Position numbers and translations under genes: made by a program | Shown here: piece after piece, positions 10,127 through 20,075 of the stretch | Layout: each line of letters starts with the position of its first letter | How positions within the stretch are numbered: the stretch's first letter is position 1 | Assembly: GCF_003958625.1 (NCBI RefSeq) | Contig: NZ_RSEL01000005.1 | Location: forward strand, 310,001 to 374,000 | DNA from: Tsuneonella rigui | GTDB lineage: Bacteria > Pseudomonadota > Alphaproteobacteria > Sphingomonadales > Sphingomonadaceae | Direction of reading: 5' to 3' | DNA: 64,000 bases | The notes under the pieces: generated by a model | What the model was told of the DNA's origin: nothing | What the model saw: only the letters and a program-made list of their open reading frames with translations | Database searches by the model: none

Positions 10127-13100
10127 TTAGGCCACCAACCGCAAGTTCGGTGCGCGCTGGGTGCTGAGTTGCACGTTGGCGAGGCCCTCGATCCCGGTCA
10201 GCCGCTCGGCAAGGTCGCCGTCGAGCTGGTAGCTGCGGCCGAGGATCATCTCAGGCTCGCTCTCGCCGCCGGTGCGCAAACGGACGCGCACCTGGCCGTG
10301 GCCCGCCGGTCCCGGCTGAAGCGTGTCTCGCAGCACGGCAATACCGTCGGGCGAGGTCACATCGAGCGTCAGCACCATCCGCGCTCCCGCCTTCACGTCG
10401 CTCAACGGCCGCGCGCCGCGCACCGTGATCCGCGGCGGCTCGTCGGGGCTCGGGCTGTCGAGCTCGACGTTGAGCAGGATCGAAGTCCCGTCCTCGGCCC
10501 ACTTCATGAAGTTCGAGACCAGCGTCTCCTCGAAGCACGCGGCGGAGAACTGCCCGCTACTGTCGGAGAAATCGGCGCGCACGAAGTCCTTGCCGCGCTT
10601 GGTGCGCCCGCGGCTGACCTTTTCGACCATCGCCGCCATGACGGCATTGGCGCGGCCTCCCGCGGGCGCGCCGCCGCTCATCAGCGACGCATAGCTGCGC
10701 GCGCCGTTGGCCGACGCGACCGCGCGGTACTGCTCGACCGGATGGGCGGAGAAGTAGAACCCGAAATTGTCGCGCTCCTTGGCCATGCGCTCGGCGCGCG
10801 GCCATTCCTCGGCCTCCTTCAGCCGCAGCGTGCTGTCGGGCTGCGCCTCGCCGCCGAACAGTCCGCCCTGCCCGCTCTCGCGTTCGCGGTTGGCGGCTTC
10901 GGTCACCGCCAGCAGCAGGTCGATGTTGGCGTAGAGCTTGCCCCGGTTGGGCTCGAGCGTGTCGAGCGCCCCGGCGGCGATCAGCCCTTCGAGCTGGCGC
11001 GAATTCATCGATCCCTTGGGCAGGCGCGCGAATAAATCCTCGACCGATTCGAACCAGCCGTTCGTCTCGCGCTCCGCTACGAGCGCTTCCATCGCCTTCT
11101 CGCCGACGTTGCGGATGCCCGCGAGTGCGTAGCGGACCGCGTAGCCGTCATCAGTCCGCTCGACGGTGAACTCGGCCTCGGACCGGTTCACATCGGGCGG
11201 CGCGATGACGATGCCTGAGCGCCGAGCGTCGTCCACAAACACCGCCAGCTTTTCCGACTGGTGCATGTCGAAGCACATCGACGCGGCGTAGAATTCTTCC
11301 GGGTAGTGCGCCTTGAGCCACGCGGTCTGGTATGACAGCAGCGCGTAGGCGGCGGCGTGGCTCTTGTTGAAGCCGTAGCCCGCGAACTTGTCGATCAAAT
11401 CGAACAGTTCGTTGGCCTTGCGCGGATCGATGCCCGAGGTCGTCCCGCAGCCTTCGACGAAACGCTGGCGCTGCGCATCCATCTCGGCCTGGACCTTCTT
11501 GCCCATCGCGCGCCGCAGCAGGTCCGCGTCGCCGAGCGAATAGCCGGCAAGGATCTGCGCGGCCTGCATCACCTGTTCCTGGTAGACGATGATGCCGTAG
11601 GTCTCGGCGAGGATCGCCTCGAGCTTCGGATGCGGGTACTCGATCGTCTCGAGCCCGTTCTTCCGCCGCCCGAACAGCGGGATGTTGTCCATCGGGCCCG
11701 GACGGTAGAGCGCGCCGATGGCGATGATGTCGCCGAAGTTGCTCGGCTTCACCGCCGACAGCGCACGGCGCATGCCCTCCGATTCCAGCTGGAACACGCC
11801 GACCGTGTCGCCCTTCTGGAGCAGTGCATAGACGGCCGGATCGTCCCACTCGAGCGCGCCGAGGTCGATCTCGATTCCGCGCTTTGCCAGCAACTCGATC
11901 GCCTTCTGCAGCACCGACAGGGTCTTGAGGCCAAGGAAGTCGAACTTGACCAGCCCCGCGCTCTCGACGTGCTTCATGTCGAACTGCGTGACCGGCATGT
12001 CCGAGCGCGGATCGCGGTAGAGCGGCACCAGTTGCGCCAGCGGCCGGTCGCCGATCACCACGCCCGCGGCGTGAGTCGAGCTGTTGCGCGGCAGGCCTTC
12101 GAGCTGCATCGCGAGGTCGAGCAGGCGCCGCACCTCGTCGTTGGTGTCGTACTCGCGCTTGAACTCGCCCACCCCGTTGAGCGCGCGCGGCAGAGTCCAC
12201 GGATCGGTCGGGTGGTTGGGCACCATCTTGCAGAGGCGATCGACGTGGCCGTAGCTCATCTGCAGGATGCGCCCGCAATCGCGCAGCACCGCGCGGGCCT
12301 TGAGCTTGCCGAAGGTGATGATCTGCGCGACGTGGTCGGAGCTGTACTTCGCCTGGACGTAGCGGATCACCTCACCGCGCCGGGTTTCGCAGAAGTCGAT
12401 GTCGAAGTCCGGCATCGACACGCGCTCCGGGTTGAGGAAGCGTTCGAACAGCAGGCCGAGGCGGATCGGATCGAGGTCGGTGATCGTCAGTGACCAGGCG
12501 ACGAGGCTGCCCGCGCCCGAGCCGCGGCCGGGGCCCACCGGGATGCCCTGCTCCTTCGCCCACTTGATGAAATCGGCCACAATCAGGAAGTAGCCGGGGA
12601 ACCCCATCTGGTTGATGACCTGGATCTCGAATTCGAGCCGGTCGAGATAGACCTTGAGTTCCTCGTCCGAGAGCTCGCCGTACTTCTCCAGCCGTGCGGC
12701 GAGGCCAAGGCGCGAATCCTCGGCCAGCAGGCGCTTCTCGCCTTCGATGTCACCCGCCAGGCTCGGTAGAATCGGGTTGCGCTTGGGCGGCGCGTAGGCA
12801 CACCGCTGCGCGATCACGAGCGTGTTGGCGAGCGCTTCGGGCAGGTCGCCGAACAGCTCCTCCATCATCGGCGCCGACTTGATGAAGGCTTCCGGGCTTG
12901 AGCGCGGGCGCTCGGCGGCGTCGATGTGCGTGCCGCCGGCGATGCACAGCATCGCGTCGTGCGCGGCGTGGAAGTGCGGGTCGCCGAATTGCGCGGGATT
13001 GGTCGCGACCAGCGGCAGGTAGCGCGCGTAAGCGAGCTCGATCAGTGCATCTTCCGCGTCGTCACACACCGGATGGCTGCGCCGCGCGAGTTCGACGTAC

Positions 13101-13597
13101 AGGCGATCGGGGAACAGCGTTTGCAGGCGATCGCACAAGGCATTCGCGTCGTCCTGACGGCGATCGGCGAGGAGGCGGGTCAGCGCACCCTCGGCAGCCC
13201 CGGTGAGCGCGATCAGGCCGTCCGTGCGGCCCTGCAGGTCATCGAGGTGGACGTGCGCGGGTAGCTCGACCGGCCGCTCCAGGTGCGCGCGGCTGACGAG
13301 GTGGCACAGGTTCTCGTATCCCGCCTCGTCCTGCGCGAAGAGCGGCAGATAATCGATGGTCTCGCTGCCTGGTTCGCGCGACACGCCGAGCAGCGCGCCG
13401 ACAATCGGCTGAATGCCCTTTTCGAAGCACGCCGCCGCGAACGGCACCGCGCCATAGAGACCGTTACGGTCGCAGATCGCGGTCGCTGGAAAGCCGCGCT
13501 CCTTGGCGATCCGGGCGATCGCCTTGGGATCGACCGCGCCTTCGAGCAATGAGTAGCTCGACATGACGCGCAAGGGGACGAAAGGAGCGAAAGCCAT
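10127..13597 (-). CDS. dnaE: DNA polymerase III alpha subunit
   Basis: The replicative polymerase. It has 1156 residues, normal for DnaE1. The N-terminal PHP domain starts FVPLRVMSSYSLLEGAVDP. The polymerase core holds GPGRGSGAGSLVAW and the catalytic aspartates in PDFDIDF. ATYGIIVYQEQVM-like text, FNKSHAAAYALLSYQTAWLK and the tandem helix-hairpin-helix region follow, with an OB fold and a C-terminal domain at the end. It appears complete. It stands alone, 60 nt downstream of the GNAT gene. Confidence 0.97.
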   Translation of the reverse strand: MAFAPFVPLRVMSSYSLLEGAVDPKAIARIAKERGFPATAICDRNGLYGAVPFAAACFEKGIQPIVGALLGVSREPGSETIDYLPLFAQDEAGYENLCHLVSRAHLERPVELPAHVHLDDLQGRTDGLIALTGAAEGALTRLLADRRQDDANALCDRLQTLFPDRLYVELARRSHPVCDDAEDALIELAYARYLPLVATNPAQFGDPHFHAAHDAMLCIAGGTHIDAAERPRSSPEAFIKSAPMMEELFGDLPEALANTLVIAQRCAYAPPKRNPILPSLAGDIEGEKRLLAEDSRLGLAARLEKYGELSDEELKVYLDRLEFEIQVINQMGFPGYFLIVADFIKWAKEQGIPVGPGRGSGAGSLVAWSLTITDLDPIRLGLLFERFLNPERVSMPDFDIDFCETRRGEVIRYVQAKYSSDHVAQIITFGKLKARAVLRDCGRILQMSYGHVDRLCKMVPNHPTDPWTLPRALNGVGEFKREYDTNDEVRRLLDLAMQLEGLPRNSSTHAAGVVIGDRPLAQLVPLYRDPRSDMPVTQFDMKHVESAGLVKFDFLGLKTLSVLQKAIELLAKRGIEIDLGALEWDDPAVYALLQKGDTVGVFQLESEGMRRALSAVKPSNFGDIIAIGALYRPGPMDNIPLFGRRKNGLETIEYPHPKLEAILAETYGIIVYQEQVMQAAQILAGYSLGDADLLRRAMGKKVQAEMDAQRQRFVEGCGTTSGIDPRKANELFDLIDKFAGYGFNKSHAAAYALLSYQTAWLKAHYPEEFYAASMCFDMHQSEKLAVFVDDARRSGIVIAPPDVNRSEAEFTVERTDDGYAVRYALAGIRNVGEKAMEALVAERETNGWFESVEDLFARLPKGSMNSRQLEGLIAAGALDTLEPNRGKLYANIDLLLAVTEAANRERESGQGGLFGGEAQPDSTLRLKEAEEWPRAERMAKERDNFGFYFSAHPVEQYRAVASANGARSYASLMSGGAPAGGRANAVMAAMVEKVSRGRTKRGKDFVRADFSDSSGQFSAACFEETLVSNFMKWAEDGTSILLNVELDSPSPDEPPRITVRGARPLSDVKAGARMVLTLDVTSPDGIAVLRDTLQPGPAGHGQVRVRLRTGGESEPEMILGRSYQLDGDLAERLTGIEGLANVQLSTQRAPNLRLVA

Positions 13598-13657
13598 GCC
13601 TGCTAGATGCGCAGCTACGCCCGCATAGGCAATGCTCGCCGCGCGGTTTTTGGACAG

Positions 13658-14305
13658 CTAGGGCGCGGTCAGCGTCGCCTGAGCGTACGGTGCGACCACT
13701 TGCCAACCGATCGTCTCGTAGAGCGCCCGTCCGGCGACCGTTGCGACCAGAACTTCGGGCACGTCCTGCTCGCCCAGCAAGTCTCCCAGGGCCAGCATGA
13801 GGACTCGCCCCAAGCCCTTGCGGCGATGCGCCGCATCAGTGGCGATTTGATCGTAAGCGATTGCCTGCGATCCGCGTCCCGCATGGCCGCTGGCGGCGAG
13901 GTGACCGTCGGCGTCGAGCACGAACGCATGCGCGACAGCCCCATCGCGCCGGGATTCGAGCCGATAACCTGGCGCCAGCGGTTGGGTGACAGCGTTACGG
14001 TCGCTGCGGTGCATGACAAAGGTCTGCTCGGGCACGGTCCAGCGGGGGCCGAGCGCCGCCGCCAATGCTTCGGGTTTCACGGCAGCGCGGATGATCATCC
14101 GCGGATCGTCGATGGCATCACCCAGCGCCCGCAGCTCCGGCGTAATTTGCGGAAAGATCCAGCGGCGGATCTCGGTGGCGCTGCCGGTCTCGATCCGCCA
14201 GCCGCCGCGGTCGGCGATCGGCGCCGGAAAGCCGCGCGCGATCGAACGTGCTTCCAGCCAGGCCCGCAGCCAGGCGAGGTCGACGCGGCCCGGATCGAAG
14301 CCCAT
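13658..14305 (-). CDS. GNAT family N-acetyltransferase
   Basis: A protein of 215 residues from the ATG at 14305, 4 nt after the glutathione peroxidase stop. The first 90 residues (RVDLAWLRAWLEARS, GGWRIETGSATEIRRW) match no fold I recognise. The C-terminal half has the acetyl-CoA-binding loop in DAAHRRKGLGRVLM and ends in VAGRALYETIGWQVV, as in GNAT enzymes. Substrate unknown. Its position directly after the peroxidase suggests co-transcription. Confidence 0.78.
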   Translation of the reverse strand: MGFDPGRVDLAWLRAWLEARSIARGFPAPIADRGGWRIETGSATEIRRWIFPQITPELRALGDAIDDPRMIIRAAVKPEALAAALGPRWTVPEQTFVMHRSDRNAVTQPLAPGYRLESRRDGAVAHAFVLDADGHLAASGHAGRGSQAIAYDQIATDAAHRRKGLGRVLMLALGDLLGEQDVPEVLVATVAGRALYETIGWQVVAPYAQATLTAP

Positions 14306-14309
14306 CGCG

Positions 14310-14789
14310 CTACAGCAGCTTCGCGATGTCCTTCTCGATGCTCGCGGGCGCATCGGTCGGGCCGTAGCGGCGCACCACCTTGCCCTCGCGATCGATCAGG
14401 AACTTGGTGAAGTTCCACTTGATCGATTTCGAGCCCATCAGCCCGGGCGCCTGGCCCTTCATCCAGTCGTAGAGCGGGCTCGCGCCGGCACCGTTGACCT
14501 CGACTTTCTTGAGCACCGGGAAGGTGACGTCGTAGGTCAGCTTGCAGAAGCTCGCGATCTCCTCCGCGTTGCCCGGTTCCTGTGCACCGAACTGGTTGCA
14601 GGGGAAGCCGAGCACCTCGAAATCCTTATCGGCGAACTTGCGCTGCAGCGCTTCGAGCCCTTCATATTGCGGGGTGAAGCCGCACTTACTGGCGACGTTG
14701 ACCACCAGCAGGACCTTGCCGAGCTTGTCCGACAGGTCGAGCGGCGTCCCGTCGGGCTTCTCGACGGTGAAATCGGCGATCGTGGTCAT
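14310..14789 (-). CDS. Glutathione peroxidase (Cys type)
   Basis: Reduces hydroperoxides, probably with thioredoxin or glutathione. The protein has 159 residues, as in small bacterial GPx/BsaA. The peroxidatic cysteine lies in NVASKCGFTPQY, with the Gln in GFPCNQFGAQEPG and the Trp-Asn in KWNFTKFLID, completing the catalytic tetrad. It uses Cys rather than selenocysteine. No signal peptide. It overlaps the upstream secreted-protein gene by 4 nt and is followed closely by the GNAT gene, so the three form a small operon. Confidence 0.93.
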   Translation of the reverse strand: MTTIADFTVEKPDGTPLDLSDKLGKVLLVVNVASKCGFTPQYEGLEALQRKFADKDFEVLGFPCNQFGAQEPGNAEEIASFCKLTYDVTFPVLKKVEVNGAGASPLYDWMKGQAPGLMGSKSIKWNFTKFLIDREGKVVRRYGPTDAPASIEKDIAKLL

Positions 14790-15310
14790 TGGGCGCCTCC
14801 CTGGTGCGGGCGATAGGTGAAATCGAAGGTGGTGACCCATGACGCGCCGCCATCGGCGGAAAACTCGCCGTGCTGGCGCACCGCGCCTTGTGGCAGGGGC
14901 GAGTAGGTCATGCGGGTGAGGCCGTCCTCGCCCTTGGGGCCGGAGCCTGGCCACGAGCCCGTCAGCACCATCGCGCCATCGGCGGGCCCGCCGTCGAACT
15001 GAACGACGCCCGGCGCCGAGCCGATCCAGGTCTGGTGCCAGTGCTTGGTGCGCGGATCGTAGCCCGACAAGCTGCCACCGTTCACGCCCTTGGCCGGCAT
15101 CCAGTTCTCGCGGATCGCGCAGCCGTTGTAGAGCTTCTCGATCCGGCTGCGCGCGACTTGCGTGTCGCTGCCGGCGGGGAATACGTCCCATTCGCCGACC
15201 CAGAAATCGAGCGCGGCGTATTCGGGCGTGTCGCACTTGGGCGGCGATGGCGGGCGCGCGCTCGCTCCGGCGGCTTGGGCGATGAGCAACGCGGCGGCGA
15301 AAACGGGCAT
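14786..15310 (-). CDS. Secreted protein, DUF1579-like
   Basis: A protein of 174 residues with a short signal peptide (MPVFAAALLIAQAAGASA). The mature part opens with ALDFWVGEWDVFPAG, then GCAIRENW, GGSLSGYDPRTKHWHQTW and RQHGEFSADGGASW. These alternating Trp/Gly blocks resemble the periplasmic DUF1579-like beta-barrel proteins that are frequent in sphingomonads. Function not known. The stop overlaps the start of the glutathione peroxidase gene by 4 nt. Confidence 0.68.
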   Translation of the reverse strand: MPVFAAALLIAQAAGASARPPSPPKCDTPEYAALDFWVGEWDVFPAGSDTQVARSRIEKLYNGCAIRENWMPAKGVNGGSLSGYDPRTKHWHQTWIGSAPGVVQFDGGPADGAMVLTGSWPGSGPKGEDGLTRMTYSPLPQGAVRQHGEFSADGGASWVTTFDFTYRPHQGGAQ

Positions 15311-15365
15311 ATGTCGTTCCCCTCGCCGCGCAGTGAACCGCAAGCCGCGGGGGAACGCAAGCGTC

Positions 15366-16040
15366 CTACTCGAGCACTCCCTCGTGCAAGCGTACCACAC
15401 GGTCCATCTTGCCCGCCAGCCGTTCGTTATGCGTGGCGACGAGCGCGGCGCTGCCCTCGCCCCGGACAAGTTCGAGGAACTCGGCGAACACCTTGTCGGC
15501 GGTGGTCTCGTCGAGGTTGCCGGTAGGCTCGTCGGCCAGCACCAGGTTGGGACGATTGGCGAGTGCGCGGGCGACGGCGACGCGCTGCTGTTCACCACCC
15601 GAAAGCTGGCTCGGTCGGTGGGTCAAGCGGTGGCCCAGGCCGAGCGAGGTCAGCACCTGCTTAGCTCGCTCCTCCGCCGCCAGCTTGTCGGTGCCCGCGA
15701 CGAGCTGCGGCATGACCACGTTCTCGATCGCGTTGAAATCGGGCAGCAGGTGGTGAAATTGATACACGAAGCCGAGATGCTCGCGGCGCAGCTTGGTGCG
15801 ACCGTCGGTCGGCAGCGCGCTCGCGTCGGTGCCGGCGATCTCGATCTTGCCGCCGAAGCCGCCTTCGAGCAGGCCGACCGCCTGCAACATGGTCGACTTG
15901 CCCGAGCCCGACGGGCCGAGCAGCGCGACGATCTCGCCCGGGCCGATCGACAGGTTGACTCCGCGCAGCACGTCGATGCGCACCCCGCCCTGCTCGAACG
16001 AGCGGGTCAGGTTGGTTAGGCGGACGACCGGGCTACTCAT
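15366..16040 (-). CDS. lolD: Lipoprotein-releasing ABC transporter ATP-binding protein
   Basis: Supplies energy for releasing outer-membrane lipoproteins from the inner membrane. The protein has 224 residues. Walker A is GPSGSGKST, the signature is [15 protein letters not shown], and Walker B plus D-loop is [12 protein letters not shown]. The text closely resembles LolD. The ATG at 16040 overlaps the end of the permease gene by 8 nt, so both are co-translated. Confidence 0.93.
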   Translation of the reverse strand: MSSPVVRLTNLTRSFEQGGVRIDVLRGVNLSIGPGEIVALLGPSGSGKSTMLQAVGLLEGGFGGKIEIAGTDASALPTDGRTKLRREHLGFVYQFHHLLPDFNAIENVVMPQLVAGTDKLAAEERAKQVLTSLGLGHRLTHRPSQLSGGEQQRVAVARALANRPNLVLADEPTGNLDETTADKVFAEFLELVRGEGSAALVATHNERLAGKMDRVVRLHEGVLE

Positions 16041-17274
16041 AACGCAACACCTGCACCGGATCGGTGCTCGACGCCTTGAACGACGGATAGAGGGTGGCGA
16101 GGAAGCTGAGGATCAGCGCTAGCGCCGCGATGCCGACGATCTCGAACGGATCGGCCCGCGCCGGCAGCGTCGAGAGGAAGCGGACCGAGGGGTCCCACAG
16201 GTTCTGCCCGGTCAGCTTCTGGATGACCTCGACGATCCCCTGGCGGAAGTAGAGGATCAGGAAGCCCAGCAGCAGGCCCGCGGCAGTGCCGACCGCGCCG
16301 ATGGTGAAGCCGGTGGTCACGAAAATCTTGAGCAGCGAACGCCGCGTAGCGCCCATCGTGCGCATGATCGCGATGTCGCGCGTCTTGGCGCGCACCAGCA
16401 TGACGAGGCTGGAGAGAATGTTGAACGCCGCCACCAGCACGATCATCGACAGCGCGAAGAACATCGCCACCCGCTCGACCTCGAGCGCCTCGAAAAGCGA
16501 GGCATTGATCTGCTTCCAGTTGGACACCACCGCTCGACCGGCCAGCCTCTTGGTGAGGGGCGCGAGATACTCGTCCACCTTGTCGGCGTCGTCGGTCTTG
16601 ACCTCGATCATGCCGATCGTGTCGCCGGTCAGCAGCAGCGTCTGCGCATCCGCGATCGGCATGACGACGAACTTCTCGTCGTAATCGTACACCCCGATCT
16701 CAAAGATCGCTGCCACGCGATAGCCAACTTGACGCGGCACGGTGCCGAAGGGGGTCGAGCGGCCAGCAGGATTGATCACCGTGATGGTGTCGCCCACCTG
16801 CGCGCCGATGTTCTCCGCGAGTCGCACGCCGATCGCGACCTCGCCGGCGTCCGGCTTCAGCGCGTCGAGATTGCCCTGCACGACGTTGGGCCTGATCCGC
16901 TGAATATCGTCCTGCGTGTTGCCGCGCACCAGCACGCCCTCGACCCGGCCGTTGAAGGTGACCAACAGCGGCTGCTCGATCAGGGGGCTCGCACGGACCA
17001 CTCCCGGCGTCTTCCGCACGTCCTGCAGGATGTTCTGCCAGTTATCGAGCCGCCCGCCGTAGGCCTGGATGATCGCGTGGCCATTGAGACCGACGATCTT
17101 GTCGAGCAGCTCGCCGCGAAAGCCGTTCATCACGCTCATCACCACGACGAGCAGCGCGACCGACAGCATCACCACGCCGACGCTGATTCCGGCGACGAGC
17201 GCGATGAAACCCTCGCCCTTGCCAGGCAGCATGTAGCGCTTGGCCACGGTCCATTCGAAAGGGGAGAGGATCAA
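16033..17274 (-). CDS. Lipoprotein-releasing ABC transporter permease (LolC/LolE family, LolF-like)
   Basis: A protein of 413 residues using the TTG at 17274, which gives the family-typical opening [24 protein letters not shown]; further upstream the frame is low-complexity. One N-terminal helix, a long periplasmic domain and three C-terminal helices ([51 protein letters not shown]) follow the LolC/E plan. Only one permease gene is seen, as in many alphaproteobacteria where a LolF-type protein serves for both subunits. The homodimer is inferred. Confidence 0.9.
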   Translation of the reverse strand: MILSPFEWTVAKRYMLPGKGEGFIALVAGISVGVVMLSVALLVVVMSVMNGFRGELLDKIVGLNGHAIIQAYGGRLDNWQNILQDVRKTPGVVRASPLIEQPLLVTFNGRVEGVLVRGNTQDDIQRIRPNVVQGNLDALKPDAGEVAIGVRLAENIGAQVGDTITVINPAGRSTPFGTVPRQVGYRVAAIFEIGVYDYDEKFVVMPIADAQTLLLTGDTIGMIEVKTDDADKVDEYLAPLTKRLAGRAVVSNWKQINASLFEALEVERVAMFFALSMIVLVAAFNILSSLVMLVRAKTRDIAIMRTMGATRRSLLKIFVTTGFTIGAVGTAAGLLLGFLILYFRQGIVEVIQKLTGQNLWDPSVRFLSTLPARADPFEIVGIAALALILSFLATLYPSFKASSTDPVQVLRYE

Positions 17275-17424
17275 GGGGTGCGGGTGCCGTTCAGCGGAAG
17301 TTTCGGCTGGCCGTGTAGGGGCCGGTCGCGCGCCGCGCAACGGGTGATGCCGTGAGCTGCGCACTTGTCATACCGCCGCGCAATCGCCATTGAGCGCCGC
17401 GAGCAGCGAAGGCCCGCCCAGCCG

Positions 17425-18897
17425 ATGATCTTGACCAACCCGTTTCACGCCGCGGATAGCGACAAGCTCCGCGAAGAATGCGGCGTATTCGGCGCGATCG
17501 GCGCGCAGGATGCCTCTGCAGTTACCGCGTTGGGCCTCCACGCTCTCCAGCACCGCGGACAGGAAGCCGCCGGCATTACCAGCTTCGACGGGCAGGAATT
17601 CTACTCCCGCCGCGGGCTCGGCCACGTGGCGGAGAATTTCTCCACCTCGCACGCGATCGCCGAGTTGCCGGGGATGATGGCGGCGGGTCATGTGCGCTAT
17701 TCGACCACCGGTGGCTCTGGTCTTCGTAACGTCCAGCCGCTCTATGCCGATCTCGCCGCGGGTGGCTTCGCGGTGGCGCACAACGGCAACATCTCCAACG
17801 CGCGCACCTTGCGCGAGGAGCTGGTGCGCAAGGGTGCGATCTTCCAGTCGACCTCCGACACCGAGGTGATCATCCATCTCGTCGCCACCAGCCGCTATCC
17901 GACCACCATCGACCGGCTGATCGACGCGCTGCGGCTGGTCGAGGGCGCCTATTCGCTGATCGTGATGACGCCCGAAGGCATGATCGCCTGCCGCGATCCG
18001 CTCGGCATCCGTCCACTCGTCATGGGCAAGCTGGGTGACGCGACGGTGTTCGCCAGCGAGACGGTCGCGTTCGACGTCATCGGCGCGGACTTCGAACGCC
18101 AGATCGAGCCGGGCGAGATCGTCCGCGTCGATCTCGATGGCAAGGTCACGTCGATGCGCCCGTTCGGCCAGGTCCGGCCGCGCCCGTGCATCTTCGAGCA
18201 CGTCTATTTCAGCCGCCCCGATTCGATCTTCGACGGCCGCAGCGTGTACGAAGCGAGGAAGTCGATCGGCCGTGAGCTGGCGATCGAGGCGCCGGTCGAG
18301 GCCGACCTGGTGGTGCCGGTGCCCGACAGCGGCGTGCCCGCTGCGATCGGCTACGCCCAGCAGTCGGGCATCCCGTTCGAGCTCGGCATCATCCGGTCGC
18401 ACTACGTCGGGCGGACCTTCATCCAGCCGGGCGACAGCGCGCGCCATTCGAGCGTCAAGCGCAAGCACAACGCCAACCGCGGCCTCGTCGAGGGCAAGCG
18501 CATCGTGCTGATCGACGATTCGATCGTGCGCGGCACCACCTCGATGAAGATCGTCGAGATGATGCGCGATGCCGGGGCGACCGAAGTACACTTCCGCGTC
18601 GCCAGCCCCCCGACCGCGCATTCGTGCTTCTATGGCGTCGATACGCCGGAACGCTCGAAGCTGCTCGCCGCGCGGATGGACGTGGAGCCGATGCGCGACT
18701 TCATCAAGGCCGACAGCCTCGCGTTCGTCTCGATAGATGGGCTCTACCGCGCGGTCGGCGAGCAGGTGCGCGACAATGCGCGCCCGCAATATTGCGACGC
18801 CTGTTTCACCGGCGACTACCCCACCGCCCTGACCGATCTCGGCCAGCGCGAAGCGCGCGACGCGCAGCTCTCGTTTCCTGTCAACAAGGTCGCCTAA
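17425..18897 (+). CDS. purF: Amidophosphoribosyltransferase
   Basis: First committed step of purine synthesis: PRPP plus glutamine to phosphoribosylamine. The ATG at 17425 gives 490 residues. The short propeptide ends at E18, leaving the catalytic Cys19 in EECGVFGAIG as the new N-terminus. The glutaminase block GHVRYSTTGGS and the PRPP-binding motif VLIDDSIVRGTT are present. A longer frame from 17365 would add an unconserved leader. It is directly followed by an SDR gene with no gap. Confidence 0.96.
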   Translation: MILTNPFHAADSDKLREECGVFGAIGAQDASAVTALGLHALQHRGQEAAGITSFDGQEFYSRRGLGHVAENFSTSHAIAELPGMMAAGHVRYSTTGGSGLRNVQPLYADLAAGGFAVAHNGNISNARTLREELVRKGAIFQSTSDTEVIIHLVATSRYPTTIDRLIDALRLVEGAYSLIVMTPEGMIACRDPLGIRPLVMGKLGDATVFASETVAFDVIGADFERQIEPGEIVRVDLDGKVTSMRPFGQVRPRPCIFEHVYFSRPDSIFDGRSVYEARKSIGRELAIEAPVEADLVVPVPDSGVPAAIGYAQQSGIPFELGIIRSHYVGRTFIQPGDSARHSSVKRKHNANRGLVEGKRIVLIDDSIVRGTTSMKIVEMMRDAGATEVHFRVASPPTAHSCFYGVDTPERSKLLAARMDVEPMRDFIKADSLAFVSIDGLYRAVGEQVRDNARPQYCDACFTGDYPTALTDLGQREARDAQLSFPVNKVA

Positions 18898-19620
18898 GTG
18901 ACTCTCGAAAAGCCGCTTTCCGGGCGCGTTGCGCTCGTGACCGGTGCCAGCAAGGGCATCGGCGCCGCCACCGCGACGGCCCTTGCCGCAGCAGGGGCGC
19001 ATGTGGTGCTCACCGCACGCGACGTGAAGTCGCTCGAGGCGGTCGAAGACGCGATCCACGCCGCCGTCGGCACCGCGACGATCGCGCCGCTCGACTTGCA
19101 AGAGCCCGACGGCGTGTCCCGGCTCGCCGCCGCATTGTCACAGCGGTGGGACAAGCTGGACATCCTGGTGATCAACGCCGCGTATCTTCCCTCGCTGACG
19201 CCGGTGACCCAGATGGAGCCCAAGCAGTTCGGGCAGGCACTGACGGTCAACGTCCTCGCCACCCAGGCGCTGCTCGCCGCGTTCGATCCGCTGATGAAAC
19301 GCGCCGGTAGCGCGCGGGTGATTGGGATCACGAGCTGGGTCGGCGCAAACCCGCGCCCGTTCTGGGCGGCCTACGGCGCCAGCAAGGCTGCTTTCGAGGT
19401 GCTGCTCGATTGCTATGCATCGGAGGTCGAGAAGCTCGGCGGCACCCGTGTCGCTATCGTCGATCCGGGCGCCACGCGCACCGCGATGCGCGCAAAGGCC
19501 TATCCCGGCGAGGACCCGGCGAGCGTCAAGCCGCCCGAGGATGTCGCGGCGCGGATCGTGGCGCTGGTGCAGGAGGACTGGCCGACCCGTCATCGTGAGC
19601 GGATCGGCCAATCGCGTTAA
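18898..19620 (+). CDS. SDR family NAD(P)-dependent oxidoreductase
   Basis: A protein of 240 residues with a GTG start immediately after the purF TAA. The cofactor motif is TGASKGIG, the structural motif is NAAY in place of the usual NNAG, and the catalytic YGASK gives Tyr and Lys. Substrate unknown. The same purF-SDR pairing is common in sphingomonads as I remember it, but no purine role for the SDR is established. Confidence 0.88.
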   Translation: MTLEKPLSGRVALVTGASKGIGAATATALAAAGAHVVLTARDVKSLEAVEDAIHAAVGTATIAPLDLQEPDGVSRLAAALSQRWDKLDILVINAAYLPSLTPVTQMEPKQFGQALTVNVLATQALLAAFDPLMKRAGSARVIGITSWVGANPRPFWAAYGASKAAFEVLLDCYASEVEKLGGTRVAIVDPGATRTAMRAKAYPGEDPASVKPPEDVAARIVALVQEDWPTRHRERIGQSR

Positions 19621-19727
19621 CCATTTCCGCAAGCAAAGCGGAAAGCAGCCTGAGGCACAGCTTGCAAAGCCTCGCCGGAAAGTTTGCGGCAAGGCGTACG
19701 AGCACGCGAACGCACAGGTAGTCCGGC

Positions 19728-20075
19728 ATGATCCATACGCACGATCGCTATTCGCTGGCAGCGCAGGAAGACCGCTGCGCCCCGCGCACCAAGCTGACCA
19801 TCCCGGCGCAACTGCGCGCCTCGGGCGGACGGCCGTTCCGCACGGTGGTGCACGACCTGTCGATCTCCGGCTTCTCGGCCGCGGCGATCAATCGCATGCA
19901 CCTTGGCCAGCTGTGCTGGCTGACCCTCCCCGGCCTCGAATCGCTGCAGGCCGAAGTGGTCTGGTGGGACAACTGCATCGCCGGCTGCGCCTTCGCCGAA
20001 CTGTTGAGCCCGATCGTGCACGACAACATCCTCGCCCGCTATTCGAGCGGCGGAGTGTTTCGCCCGGTCGCCTAA
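19728..20075 (+). CDS. PilZ domain protein (second copy type)
   Basis: A protein of 115 residues. DRCAPRTKLTIPAQLRASG and VVHDLSISGFSAAAINRM fit PilZ, with the (D/N)xSxxG motif read as DLSISG. The first arginine motif is reduced to RCAPR, so c-di-GMP binding may be weak. It follows a 107-nt gap after the SDR gene. Its end overlaps the convergent serine hydrolase by 4 nt. The other PilZ protein, at 4882, is a distinct sequence. Confidence 0.8.
   Translation: MIHTHDRYSLAAQEDRCAPRTKLTIPAQLRASGGRPFRTVVHDLSISGFSAAAINRMHLGQLCWLTLPGLESLQAEVVWWDNCIAGCAFAELLSPIVHDNILARYSSGGVFRPVA

Noticed and set aside
17368-19101. A 577-codon minus-strand frame opposite purF and the SDR gene
   Set aside because: Antisense shadow; both genes below it have full motifs.
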